NCBI GenBank assembly: GCA_963609805.1
Contig: CAVDLN010000043.1
Coordinates: 1-12,824, forward strand
Direction of reading: 5' to 3'
DNA: 12,824 nucleotides
DNA from: CAMEON01 sp963609805
GTDB taxonomy: Bacteria > Bacillota > Clostridia > Oscillospirales > CAG-272
Of this stretch, positions 1 through 5,744 are shown in pieces; position 1 is the stretch's first letter, and every line of letters begins with the position of its first letter. The notes below the pieces were generated by a model. That model was not told where the DNA came from. It worked only from the letters and a program-made list of their open reading frames with translations, and ran no database searches. A program made the position numbers and the translations under genes.

Positions 1-221
1 TTGCCACATCCGGAGAACGGGGTGCGTTTGTTCTGCTTCATATGACGGGCGGCACGCAAAACAGCGCGGAAGTTCATTATAAGGTTGAAAAAGATCCGGA
101 GGACAGCAGACTCCTGACCCTGACGTTTACCGGAACCTTCCCGGCGGGGACTGACGGCTTGCTTCTGTACGGACTGACGAGTGTTGAATTTATTATCGGA
201 TATATATCGGTTTCTTTCTAA
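1..221 (+). CDS. C-terminal end of an unrecognised protein (5' truncated by window edge)
   Basis: An open frame runs from the window edge (first full codon at base 3) to a TAA at 219-221, giving 72 residues. The fragment is rich in alternating hydrophobic and polar residues (for example LLTLTFTGTFPAG and GLLLYGLTSVEF), which suggests beta-strands of a sandwich-type domain, and it ends IGYISVSF. There is no terminator after it and the next gene begins about 40 bases downstream with its own ribosome site, so the two are probably cotranscribed. I do not recognise the family. The frame is supported by codon use like that of the neighbours and by the clean gene-to-gene spacing. Confidence 0.6.
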   Translation, partial: ATSGERGAFVLLHMTGGTQNSAEVHYKVEKDPEDSRLLTLTFTGTFPAGTDGLLLYGLTSVEFIIGYISVSF

Positions 222-244
222 AGGAAAGCAGCGTTGATATGCCG

Positions 245-251
245 AAAGGAG
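245..251 (+). promoter_or_regulatory. Ribosome binding site deciding the DUF5107 start
   Basis: AAAGGAG lies 9 bases before the ATG at 261. A TTG at 234 in the same frame also has a purine-rich stretch upstream (AAAGGA at 220-225), but the ATG with the better site is preferred. Confidence 0.65.
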
Positions 252-260
252 ATTACTGAC

Positions 261-2240
261 ATGAGCATGCGCATCGTGGACGTTCTGCTTCCGTCCGCCC
301 ACTTCAACGGAGAATCCACACTGCCGTCCCTGTATGAGATGTCCAATGTACAGGCACTGACCGAATCCAGACTGGATGAGGACGACGGGCTTTTTGTCGG
401 GTACGGCAGATTGCGGTCTGTTTTTCCTTACAGGATGCAGGATCTGTACGATCGTGCCGAGGAGCCGACCGTCTATCTGGGCGTAGAGCTTGAAAACCGG
501 TATTTGAAGGCTCTTTTCCTTCCCGCATTGGGAGGGCGTCTGTGGTCGCTGTATGACAAGGCGGCGGGAAAGGAACTGCTTTACCGCAACCCCGTTATAC
601 GTCCGTGCAACCTTGCGGTTCGCAATGCATGGCTGGCAGGAGGCATAGAGTTCAACTGCGGCATGATCGGCCATCATCCGCTCACCTGTTCACAGCTTTT
701 CGCGGCGCAGACGGAATTGGACGACGGCACGCCCGTGCTCCGTATGTATGAGTTTGAGCGGATCAGACAGTGCGTATACCAGATGGATTTCTTTCTTCCG
801 GAGGATTCCCGCGTACTGCTGGGACGGATGCGCATAGTCAATCCGACCCGCGTGACAGTCCCGATGTACTGGTGGACGAATATGGCGGTGCGGGAGAATC
901 CCCGCGCGAGGGACATTATAGACGCCACGGTGTCCTACAACAACAAGAACGGGATAGTCGGGAAAAATCCTGTCCCCTTTTCAGACGGAATTGACATTAC
1001 GTATCCGTCAAACAATCCTGTTGCCATTGATTATTTCTGGAAGATACCGGAATCGGCGCGCAAATTTACGGCCTATCTGGACGAGAACGGGTACGGATTC
1101 TGCCAGACCTCGACGGCACGTCTGCAGGGACGGAAACTGTTTGTCTGGGGGCAGGGCGAAGGCGGAGCACGCTGGCAGGAATTTCTGACTTCGGGAGAGC
1201 CGGGACGGTATGTGGAAATACAGGCGGGTTTGGCGCACACGCAGTATGAGTGCCTGCCCATGCCGCCGCTGACCGCATGGGAGTGGATGGAGGCCTATGG
1301 CGCGTTGTCCGCGGATCCGGTACGTGTGCACGGTGATTGGGATGACGCGCGCAGTGAGGTGCGGATGCGGCTGGAGTCGCTTTGCTCCGAATCCGGGCTG
1401 CAGACCATGTTGGAGAAAACACGCGGCATGGCAAAGCGTCCTGCGGAGAAGATGATTTGTTCCGGATCCGGTTGGGGTGCATTGGAGAGAATGCGCCGCG
1501 CACATGACGGCGAGCATCCGATGTGTCCACACCTGGATTTCGGGCAGGTTGTCTCGGAGCAGGCCGACTGGGTTCGCCTGCTTGAGCAGGGAACACTCGA
1601 GTCGGACAACAAATTCTCCGCTCCCGTATCGTGGATGCTTCAGGATGAGTGGACGGAGCGCATAAAAAAATCCGCCGAATGTCATGAGAAGTACCTGCAC
1701 TTGTCTGCAATAGCACTTGCGGAAGGTCGGCTGCGCGATGCGGGGGAGGCCATTGCGGCAGCTCTTGCCATACGTACGACACCGACTGCACTTTTTCTGC
1801 GGGCGCAGGTCGAACGCTTGAACGGAGACGAAAAAGCAGCGGCAAACAGCGCACTGGAGGCATTACGCCTTTCCCCCGCTGATGTATCGCTGGCCCGCCA
1901 GGCGCTCATGCTGGCGGTGCACGCCGGGCTGAACGATCAGGCAGCCGCCGCCTATGAGGCCGCATCCGCAGCGGTGCGGGCTGACGGACGTGCCGCCATG
2001 ACATACGCCTTTGCGCTTTTGCACAGCGGGAAAACGGAGGAGGCGGAGAGCATTCTGATGCGCGACGGCGGATTGGTCGTGACCGATATCAGGGAAGGCG
2101 AGATTTCACTCACCAATCTGTATTTGAGTATCAGGCGTGCACGTGCGGAAGCTTTCGGTCTTTCCTTTGACCCTGCCGAGGAGAATGTTCCGCGCCGCTT
2201 TGACTTCAGAATGTCGGTTCCGAAGAAGAAGCCGCAGTGA
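261..2240 (+). CDS. DUF5107 domain protein with C-terminal TPR-like helices
   Basis: The protein is 659 residues from the ATG at 261; a TTG start at 234 would add nine residues. The N-terminal half has the look of the DUF5107 family, a galactose-mutarotase-like beta fold: LPALGGRLWSLYDK (about 87-100) and GGIEFNCGMIGHHPLT (about 127-142) match the conserved blocks I know for that family (GGR and GGIEWN-type motifs followed by a paired His). From about residue 475 to 600 the sequence becomes Ala/Leu-rich helical pairs (for example AIALAEGRLRDAGEAIAAAL and ALLHSGKTEEAESIL) typical of tetratricopeptide repeats. No signal peptide or membrane segment is visible, so it is probably cytoplasmic. DUF5107-TPR proteins often sit in sugar-use loci, but their reaction is not established; a role on carbohydrates is inference. 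It probably shares a transcript with the truncated gene upstream. Confidence 0.85.
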   Translation: MSMRIVDVLLPSAHFNGESTLPSLYEMSNVQALTESRLDEDDGLFVGYGRLRSVFPYRMQDLYDRAEEPTVYLGVELENRYLKALFLPALGGRLWSLYDKAAGKELLYRNPVIRPCNLAVRNAWLAGGIEFNCGMIGHHPLTCSQLFAAQTELDDGTPVLRMYEFERIRQCVYQMDFFLPEDSRVLLGRMRIVNPTRVTVPMYWWTNMAVRENPRARDIIDATVSYNNKNGIVGKNPVPFSDGIDITYPSNNPVAIDYFWKIPESARKFTAYLDENGYGFCQTSTARLQGRKLFVWGQGEGGARWQEFLTSGEPGRYVEIQAGLAHTQYECLPMPPLTAWEWMEAYGALSADPVRVHGDWDDARSEVRMRLESLCSESGLQTMLEKTRGMAKRPAEKMICSGSGWGALERMRRAHDGEHPMCPHLDFGQVVSEQADWVRLLEQGTLESDNKFSAPVSWMLQDEWTERIKKSAECHEKYLHLSAIALAEGRLRDAGEAIAAALAIRTTPTALFLRAQVERLNGDEKAAANSALEALRLSPADVSLARQALMLAVHAGLNDQAAAAYEAASAAVRADGRAAMTYAFALLHSGKTEEAESILMRDGGLVVTDIREGEISLTNLYLSIRRARAEAFGLSFDPAEENVPRRFDFRMSVPKKKPQ

Positions 2241-2258
2241 GTTTTTGAGAAGCGATAA

Positions 2259-2312
2259 TACAAAATCACCTGCCCCAACGGAGGTTGCTCCGTCGGGGCA
2301 GGTGATTTTGTA
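2259..2312. terminator. Bidirectional intrinsic terminator between convergent genes
   Basis: A 25-base arm (2259-2283) and its near-exact complement (2288-2312) flank a 4-base loop GTTG, with a single A/C mismatch. The stem has a GC-rich core (ACCTGCCCC paired with GGGGCAGGT) and an AAAA tract on the left matched by TTTT on the right, so it can act on both strands. It follows the DUF5107 stop by 18 bases and the minus-strand ATPase stop by 17 bases. Confidence 0.9.
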
Positions 2313-2329
2313 TGCAGTTGGCAGGGAGG

Positions 2330-2941
2330 TCAGGAAAGGTATACAATACGGTCTGAGAAGAAGTCCGCTTCCTCCTCCGCATGCGTGACCAACAGAAGTG
2401 TCCTGCCTGCGGCGCATGTTGCCTTTCTGACAATTTTCATGATGTCGTGTTTGGTAGCCGGATCCAAACCCCGGAATGGTTCATCCAAGAGGACCGTGTC
2501 GGATGGGGCTGCCAGTGCGCGGCAGAGTGCGACCCGCTGTGCCATGCCGCCGGACAGTTCATCCGGATACAGGCAGGCTGCATCGGCAAGGCCCATTTGC
2601 GCCAGCCAGCTCTTTGCCTCGGGCATGGTTTTCCGTGTGTCCGACAGTACCGCATTGATATTTTCCGCCGCATTGCGCCAAGGAAGCAGCCGCGGTTCCT
2701 GAAACTGCATGGATATTTTACCGCCGCCGGACACAGTTCCGGCAGTAGGAGGCAGAAGCCGTGCGGCCAGTTTGAGAACGGATGTTTTCCCGCTCCCGGA
2801 TGCGCCCATCAGTACGGCGCAGCTGCCGGACGGGATTCGGACGGACAGGTCACGCAGAACAGCTTTGCTGCCGTAGTGCAGCGATACATGTTCAAAGACA
2901 AGATCGGCGTCGGACGCCGTTACGGTTCTTTCCCGTCGCAT
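2330..2941 (-). CDS. ABC transporter ATPase, nitrate/sulfonate/taurine class
   Basis: This is the energy-coupling subunit of an importer of the SsuB/TauB type, 203 residues from the ATG at 2941. All motifs are present: Walker A GASGSGKT (46-53), Q-loop around MQFQEPRLLPWR (Q81), signature LSGGMAQ (129-135), Walker B TVLLDE (149-154) with D-loop GLD, and H-loop His187 in LLLVTH. The QEPRLLPW block is characteristic of the nitrate/sulfonate/taurine family. The frame is open further upstream, but the ATG at 2941 has a strong ribosome site and starts the homologous region. It overlaps the permease gene by 22 bases, which suggests coupled translation. It is shorter than the usual 240-260 residues, ending just after the H-loop region (DRIVYLS), so the usual C-terminal extension is missing. 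The substrate cannot be read from this subunit. Confidence 0.92.
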   Translation of the reverse strand: MRRERTVTASDADLVFEHVSLHYGSKAVLRDLSVRIPSGSCAVLMGASGSGKTSVLKLAARLLPPTAGTVSGGGKISMQFQEPRLLPWRNAAENINAVLSDTRKTMPEAKSWLAQMGLADAACLYPDELSGGMAQRVALCRALAAPSDTVLLDEPFRGLDPATKHDIMKIVRKATCAAGRTLLLVTHAEEEADFFSDRIVYLS

Positions 2942-3795
2942 GATACATCCTCCTTTCGTTCCGTGTTGGGCAATTTCCGCTCCGGACGCCGCCGCTCGGC
3001 AAGTTTCATCAGGCGCAGCATCAGCCTTTCCAGAAGCAGGCTGAGGAGCGTGACGGGGATGGTCCACGCAAACAGATCGGTCGTTTCGAGGTACAGCTTG
3101 GACTCAAACAGGTACCTTCCGATCGACAGTGACGGAACGACCAGAACCTCGGCGGCAATACCTGCCTTCCATGCCAGCCCGACCGAGGAGCGGCAGGAGG
3201 CGGCGAGAGCCGGAAGCACGGAGGGCAGGTAGATGCGGCGAATCCGCCGCAGAACCGGCAGGCGGAACACCTGCGCCATCTCAAGAAGATTAGGATCCAC
3301 CCTGCCCAGCGCTTCATGCAGATTTGCCCAGACGACCGGGAGAACCAGCAGAACGGAAATGAAAATCGGCAGCGTATCCTGCCCGATCCAAATGTAGAGC
3401 AGGATAACAAAGGATGCGACGGGCGTTGAGCGGATAACGGTAATAAGCGGGTAAAAAAGCGTATACAGAGGCGGTACAAAATGCGTCAGGACAGCCAGCA
3501 GGATGCCGGCTGTCAATCCGGCAAGAATGCCCGCTGTGATGCGCCCCAGGGAAGTCAGTACAGCTCTCCAAAACAGACCGGTTGCAGACAGAGCAAGGAG
3601 ACGTTTGAGAACTGCGGCAGGCCCCGGAAGCAGCAGGGGCTGTGAAATGTGCCATGCCAGCAGCTGCCACAGTCCCAGCCAAAAGAGCGCAACCAGCACC
3701 CAGGCAAGGACTCGCGCGAGCGGACGCGGCAGGAAAGGGAAAAACCGTCCCCGGCTGTCAGCCGAGGGCGGTTGTGAAAAACTGCGGTGCATCAT
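2920..3795 (-). CDS. ABC transporter permease, SsuC/TauC class
   Basis: The protein is 291 residues and is the membrane channel of the importer. A positively charged N-terminus (about 1-28) precedes the first membrane segment (about 29-49); further hydrophobic segments lie near 84-104, 108-134, 143-158, 203-220 and 240-260, fitting the six-span binding-protein-dependent permease fold. The cytoplasmic EAA-type loop that contacts the ATPase is visible at about 161-196 (EALGRVDPNLLEMAQ, then YLPSVLPA). The start codon overlaps the stop of the binding-protein gene as ATGA; a second ATG follows directly, so the start may lie one codon later. The gene runs 22 bases into the ATPase gene. The C-terminal 25 residues are highly charged and probably cytoplasmic. 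Confidence 0.92.
   Translation of the reverse strand: MMHRSFSQPPSADSRGRFFPFLPRPLARVLAWVLVALFWLGLWQLLAWHISQPLLLPGPAAVLKRLLALSATGLFWRAVLTSLGRITAGILAGLTAGILLAVLTHFVPPLYTLFYPLITVIRSTPVASFVILLYIWIGQDTLPIFISVLLVLPVVWANLHEALGRVDPNLLEMAQVFRLPVLRRIRRIYLPSVLPALAASCRSSVGLAWKAGIAAEVLVVPSLSIGRYLFESKLYLETTDLFAWTIPVTLLSLLLERLMLRLMKLAERRRPERKLPNTERKEDVSCDGKEP
2949..2956 (-). promoter_or_regulatory. Ribosome binding site of the ATPase, inside the permease gene
   Basis: On the minus strand AAAGGAGG lies 7 bases before the ATG at 2941. It sits within the last codons of the permease and fixes the ATPase start over the longer upstream frame. Confidence 0.85.
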
Positions 3796-4871
3796 TCGAC
3801 ACCATAATACAGTTGAGTATCCGGAACCGCACCGCCGATGGAGGCAGGCGCAACGCTGAACAGAACGTTATAGAACGAGGTCAGCTTGTCCGCCATTTCC
3901 TGTCCGGTGATAAAGCAGAGGTTGCAATGCGGAATGGCCTTGGCGGCAACCGCACCCTTTGCGAAAATTCCCTGTTCCTCTATCATGGTTCCCGCCTCGG
4001 ACGGATTCTCGGAGACGAATTTCACGGAGGACTCGTATTCCGCAAGGAAGGCGGCCACTTCTGCCGGATGTTCCTTCGCAAAGGCGGTACGGACAACCAC
4101 GCAGCCCTGCGTCAGCGCGGCGGAATCTCCGAAGGCCTCATTCCATGCCGCGGTAAGATCAAGCGCGGTGCTCAATTTATCATTCGCGGATTCGGCAATT
4201 GTTACCATCGGCTCCGGCAGAACGGCGATGTCCACATTTCCGGCAGCCAGCATGGTGCGCAGCTCGGCGGGCTGGGCGTAGGTATTGTCAATCGTGATAT
4301 CCTTGCCAGGCTCCAGCCCGTTCTTTTGGCAGAGCGCCGTGAAAACAAATGTGGGATTCTGTGCGGGGCAGTACACGGTCTTTCCCTTCAGATCGGCAAA
4401 CGAGGATACGCTGACACCCTCACCGGTAACAACGTACAGCACGCCGAGCGTGTTGACGGCCAGCACCCGCACGGAGTCCGCCTTTTTCGCATACAGGTTT
4501 GCCGCTGCATTGGTAGGCAGGGCGGCAATGTCAACGGATCCGTTGAGAAGGGAAGGCAGAATGTTGGATGCATCGGTTTCAACACTGAATGTATATTTCA
4601 AGGTTGATTTCCCTTTTGCGGATTGATCCATCAGCTGTGCCATGCCGAATCCGGTGGTTCCGGAAAGGACGGAAACTTTTACTTCAAGATCCGTGTCAAC
4701 GGTCGGCTCGGTTTCCATGTCGGATGCGGAAGCGGAATCTGTGCCGGCGGCGGCATCCGTGCCGGTTTCGTCGGACGTTCCTTCGCAGGACAGCAGCGGA
4801 AGCGAGAGGCAGAGTGCCAGCAGAAGTGCCAGCGTTGCGGTCAGAATACGGGAGAGCAGGTGTGTTTTCAT
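3792..4871 (-). CDS. Substrate-binding lipoprotein of an NMT1/SsuA-like ABC importer
   Basis: The protein is 359 residues. It begins with a lipoprotein signal (MKTHLLSRIL, a hydrophobic stretch, then LLSC with lipidated Cys29), followed by an acidic Ser/Thr/Asp/Glu linker (about 30-62) that would tether it to the membrane. The mature domain has features of the nitrate/sulfonate/taurine binding-protein family (COG0715-like): SVLSGTTGFGMAQLMD at its start, NGSVDIAALPTNAAANLY, LADLKGKTV-like FADLKGKTVYCP, and GNVDIAVLPEP. The ribosome site AGGAAAGGA stands shortly before the ATG at 4871. It is the first transport gene after the regulator (35-base gap) and overlaps the permease by 4 bases. The ligand is unknown: sulfonate, nitrate, a thiamine precursor or another small anion or amine are all possible. 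No TPP riboswitch is visible upstream. Confidence 0.9.
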   Translation of the reverse strand: MKTHLLSRILTATLALLLALCLSLPLLSCEGTSDETGTDAAAGTDSASASDMETEPTVDTDLEVKVSVLSGTTGFGMAQLMDQSAKGKSTLKYTFSVETDASNILPSLLNGSVDIAALPTNAAANLYAKKADSVRVLAVNTLGVLYVVTGEGVSVSSFADLKGKTVYCPAQNPTFVFTALCQKNGLEPGKDITIDNTYAQPAELRTMLAAGNVDIAVLPEPMVTIAESANDKLSTALDLTAAWNEAFGDSAALTQGCVVVRTAFAKEHPAEVAAFLAEYESSVKFVSENPSEAGTMIEEQGIFAKGAVAAKAIPHCNLCFITGQEMADKLTSFYNVLFSVAPASIGGAVPDTQLYYGVE

Positions 4872-4906
4872 GATGTATATCCTTTCCTGTTTAGTAATAA
4901 AGTTCG

Positions 4907-5584
4907 TTATGCAAGTCCGAAGGCGCGGCGCATCCGCTCCCTGTCCGGCAGTGTGATATGCTTTCCGGAGCGGACGATGTACCCGTCTGCTTCCAATTCA
5001 TCCAAAGCTCTGTAAAGTGACGCCCGTGAAATTCCGAGCAGTTCGGTCATGCGGCTGAACGGAAGCGAAAGCTCGCAGTCCTCCGTCCCGTCCGGTATTG
5101 CGGTGTCCAGCCAGGCTGCCAGCCGCCTTGCGGCGGAGCCTGCCCCCAGGCACGAAAGACGTCTGTTCAGAAAGCGGATGCGGTCAGACAGAAAGGCAAT
5201 GTAATTCATAACAAAGGCGGGCGAGGCTGACAGCAGGGCCTGTACGGCTGACTCGGATACAATCAGCACACGGGTCGGCTGCTCCGCCGTTACGCGTGTT
5301 ACGGCAGGGGAAGCGGCAAAAAGAGTGGCGACACCGAATACGTCTCCTGCGTGAAGAACGCGCAGCAGGCATTCGCTCGCTTCTCCGGGGGTGTGCACGG
5401 ATGCCGAACCCGCAGTCAGAATGCAGAGCACGGGCGGCTCTTTATACTGACGGATCGGTTCCCCTGCGGCATAGTCCGCCATCCGGCACCCGGGAAACAG
5501 AATGCTTTCCAGCAGGCTTTCGGGGCAGCCGGCAAACAGGGGGAGCTTTGTCAGAACTGACATCATAGAGGCAGACTTATCCAT
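4907..5584 (-). CDS. Crp/Fnr-family transcription regulator leading the ABC operon
   Basis: The protein is 225 residues from the ATG at 5584. An N-terminal cyclic-nucleotide-binding-like beta-roll (about 15-115: LPLFAGCPESLLESILF, ILTAGSASVH, HAGDVFGVATLF) is joined by a long helix (about 122-146) to a winged helix-turn-helix (about 175-205: SRMTELLGISRASLYRALDELEADGYI). The Glu that contacts cAMP in true Crp (FGE) is Val here (FGV) and the following Arg-Ser/Thr-Ala motif is not preserved, so cAMP is unlikely to be the ligand. The four-Cys pattern of Fnr is also absent, although Cys20, Cys33 and Cys54 occur. The frame is open to 5671, but that ATG lies upstream of the promoter, so the shorter start is chosen. 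It is the first gene of the importer operon and probably controls it. Confidence 0.9.
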   Translation of the reverse strand: MDKSASMMSVLTKLPLFAGCPESLLESILFPGCRMADYAAGEPIRQYKEPPVLCILTAGSASVHTPGEASECLLRVLHAGDVFGVATLFAASPAVTRVTAEQPTRVLIVSESAVQALLSASPAFVMNYIAFLSDRIRFLNRRLSCLGAGSAARRLAAWLDTAIPDGTEDCELSLPFSRMTELLGISRASLYRALDELEADGYIVRSGKHITLPDRERMRRAFGLA

Positions 5585-5590
5585 ATGTCG

Positions 5591-5597
5591 CTCCTCT
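5591..5597 (-). promoter_or_regulatory. Ribosome binding site deciding the Crp/Fnr regulator start
   Basis: AGAGGAG on the minus strand lies 6 bases before the ATG at 5584. The longer candidate starts at 5605 and 5671 lack a comparable site. Confidence 0.75.
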
Positions 5598-5608
5598 GAA
5601 TCCATGAA

Positions 5609-5624
5609 TGTCTCATTTGAGACA
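5609..5624. promoter_or_regulatory. Palindromic operator, probable site of the Crp/Fnr-family regulator
   Basis: TGTCTCATTTGAGACA consists of perfect 7-base arms (TGTCTCA and TGAGACA) around TT. Its 16-base length and the spacing of its half-sites fit a Crp/Fnr dimer, though the half-site differs from E. coli Crp (TGTGA) and Fnr (TTGAT). It begins 5 bases after the -10 box and so covers the predicted transcription start, the position expected for repression. I saw no second copy in the window. That this regulator binds it is inference. Confidence 0.7.
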
Positions 5625-5629
5625 GCAGC

Positions 5630-5658
5630 ATTATAGCCGATTGCTTCTGCTTTGTCAA
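5630..5658 (-). promoter_or_regulatory. Consensus sigma-A promoter of the regulator-ABC operon
   Basis: On the minus strand TTGACA (5658-5653) and TATAAT (5635-5630) are separated by exactly 17 bases, a perfect match to the housekeeping consensus. The predicted start is near 5623, leaving a leader of about 39 bases before the ATG at 5584. Confidence 0.9.
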
Positions 5659-5680
5659 TAGGGTTCGGCAATCTTTCCGC

Positions 5681-5727
5681 AAAAAAGGTGTAAAAGAACC
5701 CGTTTCGGGGTCTTTTACACCTTTTTT
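5681..5727 (-). terminator. Intrinsic terminator of the GH28/GH36 operon
   Basis: Arms 5681-5701 and 5707-5727 are complementary with one mismatch and enclose a 5-base loop. On the minus strand the hairpin ends in a run of six Ts, 18 bases after the GH36 stop. It insulates the enzyme operon from the regulator-ABC operon that starts just beyond on the same strand. The matching T run on the plus strand would allow action in both directions, but no plus-strand gene ends here. Confidence 0.88.
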
Positions 5728-5744
5728 CATGCGGCCGATGACGC

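Noticed and set aside
2942..3067. An N-terminal extension of 42 residues on the ATPase
   Set aside because: The extension lies entirely within the permease gene, has no family similarity and is bypassed by a strong ribosome site before the ATG at 2941.
3642..4607. A 321-codon plus-strand frame opposite the binding-protein gene
   Set aside because: It spans the end of the permease and most of the binding-protein gene on the other strand and has no promoter or domain of its own.
4872..4906. A possible internal promoter or attenuator between the regulator and the binding-protein gene
   Set aside because: The 35-base gap contains only a ribosome site and AT-rich sequence; no convincing promoter or hairpin is seen.
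5585..5671. An N-terminal extension of 29 residues on the Crp/Fnr-family regulator
   Set aside because: Its start would lie upstream of the promoter, and the -10 box and palindrome would be inside the coding frame.
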